The notes beneath the pieces were generated by a model. It made no database searches and was not told the origin of the DNA. It was given only the letters and a program-made list of their open reading frames with translations. The translations under genes were made by a program, and so were the position numbers. DNA of 64,000 nucleotides. Origin: Candidatus Synoicihabitans palmerolidicus. Lineage in GTDB: Bacteria; Verrucomicrobiota; Verrucomicrobiia; Opitutales; Opitutaceae. The stretch covers positions 1,488,001-1,552,000 of the forward strand of contig JAGGDC010000001.1 in the NCBI GenBank assembly GCA_020809425.1, written 5' to 3'. Positions 42,933 to 51,676 of the stretch are shown piece after piece; position 1 is the stretch's first letter; the number at the start of each line of letters is the position of its first letter.

Positions 42933-43300
42933 ACGATACTCCTTTGGGCGAAGGCGGCTCACGCCTCTCCACCGGTCAACGCCAACTCGTTTCCTTTGCC
43001 CGCGCCTTGCTCGCCCGCCCCAGCATCTTTATCATGGATGAAGCGACGTCTTCCATCGACACCGAAACGGAGCAACTCATCCAACAGGGGCTCCGCCATG
43101 TCCTCGACGATCGTATCAGCTTTGTGATGGCGCATCGCCTCAGCACCATCCGCCGCGCCGACCGTATCCTCGTCATCGAACAAGGTCGCATCGCCGAAAG
43201 CGGCACCCACGCCGAACTCCTCCAACTGCGCGGTCACTACTACACACTCTACACCAACCAATGCAGTGAAGAGCGCGTCGCCAAAACACTGGATACATGA
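42933..43300 (+). pseudogene. ABC transporter ATPase, C-terminal fragment
   Basis: Coding resumes after the IS as YDTPLGEGGSRLSTGQRQLV, with the ABC signature LSTGQ. Walker B follows (PSIFIMDEATSSIDTETEQL), then the His switch AHRLSTIRRADRILVIEQGR, ending with TGA at 43298-43300. Such a sequence belongs to exporter-type (MsbA/MdlB-like) ABC proteins. The membrane domain and Walker A are missing. A second IS copy begins immediately after the stop. Confidence 0.85.
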
Positions 43301-43356
43301 AGCCTGTCCCGTGGGCGCATGTCGTTGTTTATAAGTGGTAAGCGTGATAGAAAAGA

Positions 43357-43389
43357 GGCCTAAACCGGGAGTAAATCCTGGTTTAGGCC
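43357..43389 (+). repeat. Subterminal hairpin of the IS
   Basis: GGCCTAAACC and GGTTTAGGCC form a perfect 10-bp stem with a 13-nt loop, upstream of the transposase start. The equivalent site in copy A (about 41168-41201) is degenerate. It could reduce read-through transcription into the transposase or bind it. Confidence 0.75.
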
Positions 43390-43413
43390 CAAAAACGGCG
43401 TCTATGATTGGGT

Positions 43414-44658
43414 GTGAAACTAATACACAAAGCCGTCGGTGATGAAATTGCCCTGCAGAGCTGGCTGCGTCCAGCGCTTACGACTGTCGGGCCGAACAAA
43501 GATTACGGGCAGTTTCGCGAGCAGCTCGATGCGGTGGACCGAGTGCTGCGAGCCAGCCACCTTGCATCGATGGCGATGGACTTCGCGCGGGTGGGCTTCG
43601 AGTCGGTCGACGCCGGGCAGCTGCGCCGTCGTCTGGAGTTCGCGCGCAAGGCGCTTCGGGTGAATGTGTTGCGTATGCTGTTGGGAAACATGCCTTTCCG
43701 GCAACTTTCGCGCACGATTGCATCGAGCGACTTGCTGGCCGACTTTTTCGGGGTGCGCACGATTGAAGGCATCAAGGGCGTTCCCAAGAGCGTGTTGGAG
43801 CGAGCTTCGCAGTGCTTTACCGCCGAACCGGTGCGGTGGATGGGTCAGGTGTTTATCGAGATGGTCGCCGAGGCGGACCGGGCGGCCGAACTCGGTCGGG
43901 CCGAGCCGCAGTCGATGGAGACGTGCCTGGTGGACTCGACGTGCTTGTCCACCAACATCCACTTTCCGGTGGATTGGGTGCTGCTGCGCGATGTGAGCCG
44001 AACCCTGCTCAAGGCGGTGATCCTGATCCGCCGGGCCGGCATGCGTGCACGCATGCCGGCGGAGCCGGAGGTCTTCGCCCGACAGATGAACCGGCTGTGC
44101 ATTGAGATGACGCACACCCGACGGCGTGCGAATGCCAAACGAGCGCGCAAGCAGGTGCTGGTCAGAGGCAAGGCATCGGGCGAACTCGAGTTTGGTAACA
44201 CAGCGATGATCAGTGAGAACGCGACCGGATTGATCAACGACTGGCAGATGTATCAGCAGGCTGCCCCCGCCGAATGGCGCCAGTTGAGCGAAAGCTTTGA
44301 TCGTCAGAATCAGTTCGACGTGAGCACGCCGATCACCGCCGCGGGCACCGACCGGGGCTTCGCGACCACGCGGATGCGTCAGATCCTGGCCGCTGCGCGC
44401 ATCTACGACGCGACCTGCCCGCGCGATCCTCAAGAACTGAAGCAACGTATGACGGAACCAAAGTTCATCCAATTGCAACGCCGCCGGGCCTCGACTGAGG
44501 CCCGCATTGCCATCCTCAAGCAGCGTCAAGGCAAGCGTTTGCGAGCCAAGGGCTTTATGCACCGCTACTTTACGGTAGCATGGAGCGTCCTCGGCCACAA
44601 CCTCTGGCTGATCGCCAGACTGCTGGCCGACGAGCCGCCACTGGCCCAAGCGGCCTGA
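43414..44658 (+). CDS. DDE transposase of copy B, one frame but internally deleted
   Basis: 414 residues from GTG 43414 (VKLIHKAVGDEIALQSWLRP); the frame also opens at TTG 43408. Key segments: SMETCLVDSTCLSTNIHFPV (first Asp), TPITAAGTDRGFATTRMRQI (second Asp), RRASTEARIAILKQRQGKRL (Glu) and SVLGHNLWLIARLLADEPPL. At about residue 247, AKRARKQVL joins to VRGKASGELEFGN; copy A has about 80 more residues between these points, including the AIKQAHERIIGARPV stretch. The frame is open, but loss of this insertion domain probably removes activity. Family not assigned. Confidence 0.75.
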   Translation: MKLIHKAVGDEIALQSWLRPALTTVGPNKDYGQFREQLDAVDRVLRASHLASMAMDFARVGFESVDAGQLRRRLEFARKALRVNVLRMLLGNMPFRQLSRTIASSDLLADFFGVRTIEGIKGVPKSVLERASQCFTAEPVRWMGQVFIEMVAEADRAAELGRAEPQSMETCLVDSTCLSTNIHFPVDWVLLRDVSRTLLKAVILIRRAGMRARMPAEPEVFARQMNRLCIEMTHTRRRANAKRARKQVLVRGKASGELEFGNTAMISENATGLINDWQMYQQAAPAEWRQLSESFDRQNQFDVSTPITAAGTDRGFATTRMRQILAAARIYDATCPRDPQELKQRMTEPKFIQLQRRRASTEARIAILKQRQGKRLRAKGFMHRYFTVAWSVLGHNLWLIARLLADEPPLAQAA

Positions 44659-44862
44659 GGTTATCACCAAAATCACTCCGTCACGATGCCCAACCGGATC
44701 ACCGGAGGGCTGCGCTCCGGAGCACATCCGCATTGAGGATTCCTTCACGCAACGTATTTGCGTTTCAAGAGGTGGAATCCGCTCTTTTCGCTTCATAATC
44801 CTGTGAGCGAAAATCTCCTCACGATCCTATGCACGAAAATCGGAGTAAATGGGACAGGCTCT

Positions 44863-45191
44863 AACTAACCCGCGCCTCCATCCCCTCGGCCCTTCGCAGT
44901 GCGTCTGCACCAACACGCGTAAAGCAACACCACACTTCATCAAATCGTCACCGGGAGAGGTCACGGATTTAATTGAGAATCCGCGCGTTCCTATCCGTCG
45001 ATCATCTGTCTCTTCAAGTCATTCGACGAGCAATACTCGGCCCCACGACCGAAGGCTGGGGCTCAACACCGCTCCCTCGGAAACGTGCGCTGCGACGGTC
45101 CATCGGCAGCGCCGCTTCCTCTCATCGGGCCAACCCAGCATACTGACCCACGGCCAACCAAAAAGCGCCCGGTTGAGGTTGCTCGCTCAAT
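44863..45191. other. Intergenic region, no gene seen
   Basis: No frame with recognisable content. It lies between an IS end and a miniature-element copy. It could be decayed coding sequence, but nothing can be named. Confidence 0.4.
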
Positions 45192-45376
45192 TTATAAAAC
45201 GCAGTTTACATAAAAACACTATGTTACAAAATTATGTTATCCAGTCGGTTAGTGATTTTTAGCCGTGCACCCGCCGACTCACCTGGCAGGGGAACGAATC
45301 GATGCCTTCGACGAACCGTAACTCGTTACAACTTCGCGCCCTTCATTCCCTTCTGTAACATCCAACTTCGAAATTT
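45192..45376. mobile_element. Miniature element, full-length degenerate copy (R45, 185 bp)
   Basis: It aligns with the 31443-31628 copy from TTATAAAACGCAG to TTCGAAATTT. The central palindrome is altered to CACCTGGCAGGGG. The flanks TCGCTCAAT and AGGTTCAAT agree at 6 of 9 positions, consistent with an aged target duplication. Confidence 0.7.
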
Positions 45377-45385
45377 AGGTTCAAT

Positions 45386-46194
45386 CTAGTCTTCCAAATA
45401 CCAACACCCAATGGACCTCAATTCGTCCCGCTTTGAGGCCTGAGTCTTGCGACTCAAGACATGATACACCAACGGTCTTACTGCGGGATCGTATCGCCTG
45501 GACACATCCAACGCCGACCAGACTCGAACTCGGAACCCACTGCTCTCGCAGGTCCCATCTATGGTCCGATTGACTTGGAAATAGGGACGGTTTCAGAAGA
45601 AACGTCCTATTGAATCACGCCAAAAAGGATCCCCATTCAGATTCATCCTTTTGAGCACTAGATTGAGCGCTACCTGATCATCAGCACACTGAGTCACGTC
45701 GTCAAATGCCTGCATCAGAATAGTTTCTTGGTGATCTGATTGGAACGAAAGACGAAGAACCCCGCACAAAAAAACCCGTATTTCAGCACAGCTCGATAGG
45801 GCCAGACCGTACCCTGACTGAATAGAGCGTCGGCGTTGTTCAAATGCGCCCGTATCCAGTCCATCGGATTTCTAATCCAAATCGCGGCCGCATCCGTGTG
45901 CAGAACATCGAACCCATTATCGATTAACAACTGCAGGACCTCTATGCGCGTGATCCAGAGTTCATTGGTGGAACCCAGGCATTCGAGCGAGACTTCCGCC
46001 CCACTCGTACCTTCACCAAGGACGTCCAACGGACCACCAAAACTGAGCAACAACAGGTTATCCAAATTATAATCCTTCACACCTGAAATCCAATTGCGAA
46101 CCACCTCCCGATAAGCCGCATTGGCGGACATCAATACAACCAGGTTCCCCGAGGCTATATTGCACGCGCAATCTAGGATCTCCTGCGCCTTACG
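45386..46194 (-). pseudogene. Nucleotide-diphospho-sugar transferase (Nucleotid_trans-like), degraded
   Basis: Coding similarity runs leftwards from about 46194 (AQEILDCACNIASGNLVVLM), through ELWITRIEVLQLLIDNGFDV, LHTDAAAIWIRNPMDWIRAH (the HTDAAA in place of the DxD-containing sugar-nucleotide site) and YGFFCAGFFVFRSN. After a shift near 45716 comes MQAFDDVTQCADDQVALNLV. A TGA near 45598 follows GRFF, and the same frame then continues to VYHVLSRKTQASKRDELRSI, ending at 45386. An upstream TAG at 46195 marks the limit of the readable frame. The acceptor is unknown; such enzymes decorate glycans. Confidence 0.65.
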
Positions 46195-46416
46195 CTATGA
46201 TATCCGCCGAGAAGGAGTCATTTTCCAACCGGTGCATACCGGCGTTCGACTAATGCCATGAGATTTTCATTTCGTTTTTTCGCAGCAATGGCCAAGTTCC
46301 ACACGCGATTAGCCCGCAACGAAATCCATGGCGCTTGATTCGAATCCACGCATCCTGCCCAATGCCTCCAGTTAGCGAAGATCACCCTGTCAACTTCCTC
46401 TTCCTTGTCTACGCAC

Positions 46417-46513
46417 TCAACGGCGGCGACGATTCGTCGCCACTAATCAGAGACACCCCCAACCGAGAATTATGGCGTAAGTCGAAGCCTCGGGCACTGC
46501 GGATGCTGCAACC
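46417..46513 (-). pseudogene. PEP-CTERM protein, C-terminal tail only
   Basis: Reading leftwards from the IS3 boundary: VAASAVPEASTYAIILGWGC, then Leu, an in-frame TGA (46450-46452) and LVATNRRRR before the true stop at 46417. This is the tripartite PEP-CTERM sorting signal (VPEPSTYA-like box, hydrophobic segment, Arg cluster) recognised by exosortase/archaeosortase-type enzymes. The rest of the gene was removed when IS3 copy C or an associated deletion arrived. A Trp codon would be expected where the TGA lies. Confidence 0.72.
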
Positions 46514-47846
46514 TGAGGTGGACCCCGTCGGTTGGACAGGTCGGGCGGATTTATAGTTATGGTTTCTGGTTTTTCTGACCAAGAATAAAAGATAATGGAG
46601 GGGAGCAGGGGAGGAAGCGCGGCTTCCTCCCCGCTCGGATAGCCGCCGTCAGGCGGCGGCTTGGTCGAGTTGTGCGTGGTAGACCTCGGATGGTGTTTGG
46701 CGGCCGTGGGCGGAGTGCGGTCGTCGGTCGTCGTTGTAGAACAGCAAGTAGGTCTCCAAGTTGGCATGGGCCTCGACCATCGTCTCATAGCGTTTCAGAT
46801 AGACTGCCTCGTATTTGACGCTGCGCCACAGGCGTTCGACCAAGACATTGTCCAAGCACCGTCCTTTGCCGTCCATCGACAGTCGCACGCCGGCGGCCAA
46901 CAATGGCTGGGTGAACTCGGCGCTGGTAAACTGGCAGCCTTGGTCGGTGTTGCAGATCTCCGGCTTGTCGTAAATCGCCATCGCGCGCTGCACCGCTCGC
47001 AAAACGACGCATCGAGCGTGTTGGACAGTTCCCATGCGAGCACCATCCGCGAGTGCCAGTCGATCACCGCACACAGGTAAACGAAGCCATCGCACACCGG
47101 GATGTAGATGATATCTGTTGCCCACACGTGATTCGACCTTTCAACCTTCCGCGTTCGCAGCAGATACGGGTAGATCTGATGAGAGGCCGCTTTCTTCGAC
47201 AGACTCGGTTTTTGATAGATCGCCGTGAGTCCCATTAATCGCATCAATCGTCGCACCCGTTTACGGTTCACCACGTGTCCTTCGCGTTGCAACCAACGGG
47301 TCATTTGGCGGCTACCAAAGAACGGTGACTCGAGGTAGATCTCGTCGATCTGTTTCATCAACGCCAGGTCCGCTTCCTTCGGTGGCTTCGGGTGGTGGTA
47401 GTAGGTTGAGCGTGGCAGCTCCAACAGTTCGCACTGCCGGGCCACACTCAGCTTCGGATGCTCGGTTTCGATCATGCTGCGGCGCTCTTTACTCTCCAAA
47501 TGGGCCAACTTTTTTGAGCCACTCGAGCTCCATCTGCAGCTGCCCGATCCGCGCATACAGTTCTTTCTCTTTCTTTGCGATTCCGCTCGATCTCGTCGCG
47601 CACCTGCGCCGAGGGCTTCGCAAAGACCTCCGGCAACCGCTCGGACACCTCCTTCTTCCACTGACTCACTGGCACCGGATGCACCTCGTGACGCTGCGCG
47701 ATTACGTGGATCGACTCGATTCCCTTGAGGGTTTCGAGCCCTACTTTCGCGTTGAACTCGGCACTGAAGGCACGTCGTTTCTTCGACATATTGGACTCCT
47801 TTGGGATTTAATCATCCCTCCTGTCCAACTTCATGGGTCCACCTCA
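46514..47846 (-). mobile_element. IS3-family element, copy C (1333 bp)
   Basis: Complete TGAGGTGGACCC ends. The right flank is the interior of a type 2 DUF4338-ISAs1 element; the left flank is the PEP-CTERM tail. There is no target duplication, so the left portion of the ISAs1 element was deleted after insertion. Confidence 0.92.
46649..47789 (-). pseudogene. IS3 transposase OrfA/OrfB, copy C, frameshifted
   Basis: OrfA starts at 47789 (MSKKRRAFSAEFNAKVGLET). An insertion near 47575 disrupts the ERNRKEKE region, and the slippery A-run has six A rather than seven or eight, so OrfB is in the +1 rather than -1 frame. OrfB keeps WATDIIYIPVCDGFVYLCAV and NTDQGCQFTS, with another shift near 47000. 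The end is at 46649 (YHAQLDQAAA). Confidence 0.85.
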
Positions 47847-49195
47847 GAGGCCTACCAAGGCACGTGCTACAAGGCCTCCGCATGGGAGCCGGTCGGGACC
47901 AGCCAGGGTTACGAACGGCACCGAGGCGACTTTTACCGCGAGCACGGCAAACCCAAGCACCTGTGGCTGCTGCGGCCCCTGCACCCCTCGGTCAAGGCCC
48001 TGCTGAGCGCCCCCGACCCCGCTTTGCCCGAGGACTGCCGGGCGGGACTGCGCCGCGCGCCCACCGGCATCCTGCCGCTCAAAAACGGCCAGTTGCCCTC
48101 TCTGTTGGAGGCCCTGTGCGGCGTGCCCGATCCGCGCGCCAAAAACACCCGCTTCAAGATCGGTCCGGTTCTTGGCCTCGTGGCGCTCGCGCTGCTGGCC
48201 GGCCGGCGCGACATCGCGTCGATCGCTCGTATGGCCAACCTGCTCGACCAAGACCAGCGCTGCGCCCTGGCCCTGCCCCGTGAGGCCGGAAAAAAGGTCC
48301 GCCTGGCCCCCAGTTACAGCGTGTTTTACGACGTGCTCACCCGGCTCGATCCGGAGGCCTTTGCCCAGGCCCTCAACCGCTGGCTCACAGTCCACGCCGG
48401 TGCCCTGCCCGGAGCGCTCGCCCTGGACGGAAAGTTTATCCGCGACGCGGTCGGGGTGCTCAGCCTGGTCGAGGCCTACACCGGCGCGCCGGTCGCCCTG
48501 GCCATCGTCGATCAAAAGGAAAACACCCCGCGCAGTGAACAGGCCCGCGCCGGTGAGGTGTTGGCCGCCGCGTCGTTGGACGAGCAGATCGTCACACCGG
48601 CGACGCCTTGCACGCCACCCGCGAGCAGGCCCGCACCATCGTGGAAAAAGGCGACGAGTATGTGCCCCAGATCAAAGGCAACCAACCCCAGCTGAGCGCG
48701 CTAGTCCAGCGCGCCCGGACCGTTCCACCCCCTTTTTGGAGCTGACCGATCCGAGTCGAGGCCGCGTGACCACCTGGCGGGTGTCCGTGGTGGTGGCTAC
48801 GCCCTCGCAAGCCGACTACCCCGGGCTGCGCAGCCTGGTGCTCGTGGACAAAACCACGGTGCGAAAACGCGACCTCACCGAAAGTGGCGAGCAACGCGCC
48901 TACGGCCAGCAGCCTGGCACCCGCAGAACGCAGCCCTGCACAAATGCTCGCCTTGATCCGCGGGCACTGGGGCGGAGTGGAGATCCGCAACCACAGGCGC
49001 CGCAACGCCTGCTGGCGCGAAGACCACTCGCGTACCCGCAACGTCAACGCCCCCCTGGCCAACCTCGCCCTCTTGCGCAGCGTCCTGCTGCGCGTCTGCG
49101 CCCAACACTGGCCCGAGCGGCCCCTGCCGCACGTCTTCGAATCCTGCCAACATTCCACGCATATCTCCCTGCGCGCCATCCGTTCCCATTCCTAA
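47847..49195 (+). pseudogene. DUF4338 + ISAs1-type transposase, type 2, copy C
   Basis: The N-terminal half of DUF4338 is missing; the text starts EAYQGTCYKASAWEPVGTSQ. The ISAs1 domain is the best preserved of the three copies: a continuous frame covers CGVPDPRAKNTRFKIGPVLG through LNRWLTVHAGALPGALALDG (first Asp) and VLAAASLDEQIV, with shifts near 48600, 48735 and 48905. The C-terminal RGHWGGVEIRNH...CWREDHSRTRN is readable to 49195. Confidence 0.78.
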
Positions 49196-49209
49196 AACAA
49201 AAGACCATG
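47847..49209 (+). mobile_element. DUF4338-ISAs1 element, type 2, copy C (5' truncated)
   Basis: It begins inside the DUF4338 coding region (GAGGCCTACCAAGGCACG) directly at the IS3 border and ends AAAAGACCATG at 49209, the expected type 2 terminus. It is convergent with argD, with 43 bp between the IS end and the argD stop. Confidence 0.85.
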
Positions 49210-49252
49210 CACGTCGTTACCCAATGGTCACGGCGCTGCGACGACAGGCCGA

Positions 49253-50476
49253 CTACGCAATCTTCTTGGCCTTCAATACGTCCGCGAAAATCGTCACCGC
49301 CTGCATCAGTTCCGCGGCTGTCGCATTCAGCGGGGGCAACATGCGCACCACGTTTCCACCGGCCATCGGCACCAACAAACCTGCTTCCCGCAGCGCCGCC
49401 ACCCAACCCGCCGCATCAGCTCGCATCTGCAATCCCACCATGAAACCGCTGCCGCGGATGCCGACCAAATGCTCAGGATACTGCTCGACGAGTGACCGCA
49501 GCTGCGCGTGCCACGTCACACTCTCCCGCGTCACGTGCTCCAACAGCTTCTCCTTTTCAATAATATCCAATACCGCCAGCGCCGCCGCACACGCCAACGG
49601 TGTACCGCCGAAAGTGGTACCGTGTGATCCCGGTTTGAAGAGCTCGGCCGAAGTTTCGCCGATCCAGATCGCCCCGATCGGGAAGCCCCCCCCCAACCCC
49701 TTGGCCATTCCAATCGCATCCGGCCGCACATCAGCATGCTCAAATGCAAAAAACTTCCCGGTGCGCCCGGCCCCGCACTGAACTTCATCGAGCATGAGCA
49801 ACAGGTTGTGTTTCGAACACAACGCCCGCAGCCCCCGCAAAAATTTCGGCGTCGCGGGATTCACCCCGCCTTCACCTTGAATGGTTTCAACGAATATCGC
49901 CGCGGTCTGATCATCGATCAAATCCGCAAAACTCTGCAGATCATTCAACCGCCCGAACGCAAACCCAGGCACCAATGGCCGAAATCTACCTTGAATCTTC
50001 TCCTGCGGCGTGGCGCTCATCCCTCCAAAAGTGCGACCGTGGAAGGCGTTCTCCGCACACAGCACCTTGAAGCACTTGCCCTCTTCGCCACTCCCTTTGC
50101 GCATGCCATGCAACCGCGCGAGTTTGAGTAGACCTTCGTTCGCCTCGGCTCCGCTGTTGCAGAAAAATACCCGTCCAGGTCCCGCCCGCTGCACCAACCG
50201 CCGCGCGAGCTCTCCTTGATTCGGATTCCGGAAAAGATTGCTCACATGAATCAACTCTCCGGCCTGTTTCTGCACCGTCTCAACCCAATGCGGGTGACAG
50301 TGTCCGAGCGCACTTACTGCAATTCCCGATGTAAAATCCAAGAACCCCTTGCCCTCGTCATCCCAAACCTTCGCGCCTCGACCCCGCACCAACGTCAACG
50401 GGGCGCGTCCGTAGTTTTGCAACACATGGGCGTCGTAGAGGTCAGCGGTATGAGTGCGAACGATTTCAGCAGACAT
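49253..50476 (-). CDS. argD: Acetylornithine aminotransferase
   Basis: PLP-dependent step of arginine synthesis (N-acetylglutamate semialdehyde to N-acetylornithine). 407 residues from ATG 50476 (MSAEIVRTHTADLYDAHVLQ). Class III aminotransferase motifs: FCNSGAEANEGLLKLAR (phosphate contact), LMLDEVQCGAGRTGKFFAFE (PLP-ring Asp), AIGMAKGLGGGFPIGAIWIG with the Schiff-base Lys in MAKGLGGG, and GSHGTTFGGTPLACAAALAV. The frame is intact. It lies downstream of argB on the same strand (132 bp gap), and the two form the left arm of a divergent arginine locus with argJ. A related lysine or succinyl-ornithine role cannot be excluded. Confidence 0.92.
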   Translation of the reverse strand: MSAEIVRTHTADLYDAHVLQNYGRAPLTLVRGRGAKVWDDEGKGFLDFTSGIAVSALGHCHPHWVETVQKQAGELIHVSNLFRNPNQGELARRLVQRAGPGRVFFCNSGAEANEGLLKLARLHGMRKGSGEEGKCFKVLCAENAFHGRTFGGMSATPQEKIQGRFRPLVPGFAFGRLNDLQSFADLIDDQTAAIFVETIQGEGGVNPATPKFLRGLRALCSKHNLLLMLDEVQCGAGRTGKFFAFEHADVRPDAIGMAKGLGGGFPIGAIWIGETSAELFKPGSHGTTFGGTPLACAAALAVLDIIEKEKLLEHVTRESVTWHAQLRSLVEQYPEHLVGIRGSGFMVGLQMRADAAGWVAALREAGLLVPMAGGNVVRMLPPLNATAAELMQAVTIFADVLKAKKIA

Positions 50477-50608
50477 GGCAGGATTCAGTTTGTGGAATAC
50501 AGGTTCTATCGCCACGGAAGAGAAGGAGTCCGGCAGCCTCGATTGATCTCAGATAACGGACGTCGCGCCAACTTCATCCACGGGGAATCGCGAAATTTAC
50601 CGCCCAAT

Positions 50609-51487
50609 TCATCCATGCACGATTTCCGTGCCAATTCCCTTGTCAGTGAAGATCTCCAACAGCAACGAGTGAGGGAGGCGGCCATCAATAAAGTGAACCC
50701 GGTGCACTCCGTCCTGCAGCGCCCGCATCGCACCGCCCACCTTCGGCCGCATGCCTTTGCTAATCACGCCCGACTCCTTGAGGCCTTCGACCCCGGAAAT
50801 TTTCAAAGTAGAGATTAATGAATTCGGATTGGTCGGATCGCTCAACAGGCCCGGCACATCACTCATGTAGACCAAACGCCGTGCGCGCAGAGCACTGGCC
50901 ACCCGTCCGGCCGCCATATCCGCGTTCACATTGTAGGGCTGCCCCTCCTGGTCGATCGCTACCGGTGAAATCACCGGAATCAACCCGCCCGCAATGGCCT
51001 TTTTGATCAATTTGACCTTCACGTCCGTGACTTCCCCCACGAACCCCAAATCGATCGCATTACCGTCATCGTCACGATCCAATTTGCGACACATCAAGAC
51101 TTCGTCGCCCGGCAATCCTTTGGGCTTTCCCCGCGCTGCCGTAATCGCCGTGCACACATCGGAATTGACCACTTCATTGAGTGTGCGCCGCACAATCGAC
51201 ACCGTCGCTGCATCGGTCACCCGCATCCCGTTGATAAATTTGGCCTGTAAACCAGACTCCGCCATCGCCTTGGTAATCGCTTTACCGCCCCCGTGGACCA
51301 CAACCGTGTTGATCCCGCACGCCGCAAAAAACGCGATATCGTAAGCGACCCGACTGCGCACCGTGGGATCCGGATCGTCCATGAAGCTGCCTCCGTATTT
51401 AACTACAAAGGTCGCGCCTCGAAAATTCTGAATGTAAGGTAAGGCTTCGAGCAGCACCTTGGCTTTGGCAGTGATTTCTTCCTTCAT
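50609..51487 (-). CDS. argB: Acetylglutamate kinase
   Basis: It phosphorylates N-acetylglutamate, the second step of arginine synthesis. 292 residues from ATG 51487 ([20 protein letters not shown]); the frame extends upstream, but this Met fits the family. Amino-acid-kinase motifs: [12 protein letters not shown] (Lys at the phosphate site), [14 protein letters not shown] (Gly-rich loop, N-acetylglutamate site) and [14 protein letters not shown]. The N-terminal helix [15 protein letters not shown] is typical of the hexameric, arginine-inhibited enzymes, so feedback inhibition is plausible. It is divergent from argJ with a shared 189-bp control region. The frame is intact. Confidence 0.94.
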   Translation of the reverse strand: MKEEITAKAKVLLEALPYIQNFRGATFVVKYGGSFMDDPDPTVRSRVAYDIAFFAACGINTVVVHGGGKAITKAMAESGLQAKFINGMRVTDAATVSIVRRTLNEVVNSDVCTAITAARGKPKGLPGDEVLMCRKLDRDDDGNAIDLGFVGEVTDVKVKLIKKAIAGGLIPVISPVAIDQEGQPYNVNADMAAGRVASALRARRLVYMSDVPGLLSDPTNPNSLISTLKISGVEGLKESGVISKGMRPKVGGAMRALQDGVHRVHFIDGRLPHSLLLEIFTDKGIGTEIVHG

Positions 51488-51603
51488 GTCAGTCAAAGTA
51501 TCTCGGTCGGCAAGAAGTCCGGCCACGAACCAAACGTGACAGTTCCTCAATTCCAACGAAACGAGCATGCGGTTATGCCTGCTGCCCCCATGTTTTCGAT
51601 GTA

Positions 51604-51637
51604 ATTCTTCGTCAGCCTGCGGTACCCGACGAAGAAT
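51604..51637. promoter_or_regulatory. Inverted repeat between divergent argB and argJ
   Basis: ATTCTTCGTC (51604-51613) and GACGAAGAAT (51628-51637) form a perfect 10-bp stem with a 14-nt spacer. It lies 40 bp before the argJ start and 117 bp before argB, in the only intergenic region that can carry both promoters. It could be an operator or an RNA hairpin in the argJ leader. It does not obviously match the E. coli ARG box. Confidence 0.5.
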
Positions 51638-51676
51638 CGACTTAACAGCCAGCCCACACCTCGCCAGTGCTGGTCC

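Larger units (their letters stand above)
43301..44862 (+). mobile_element. DDE-transposase IS (unassigned family), copy B
   Basis: The ends are AGCCTGTCCCGT at 43301 and the inverted GGGACAGGCTCT ending at 44862. No target duplication is evident. The left subterminal region holds a strong hairpin at 43357-43389. It is shorter than copy A because of an in-frame internal deletion in the transposase. Confidence 0.82.

Noticed and set aside
46335-46513. A plus-strand 73-codon frame across the IS3 border
   Set aside because: The last part is IS3 terminal sequence, and the minus strand of the same DNA carries a convincing PEP-CTERM tail.
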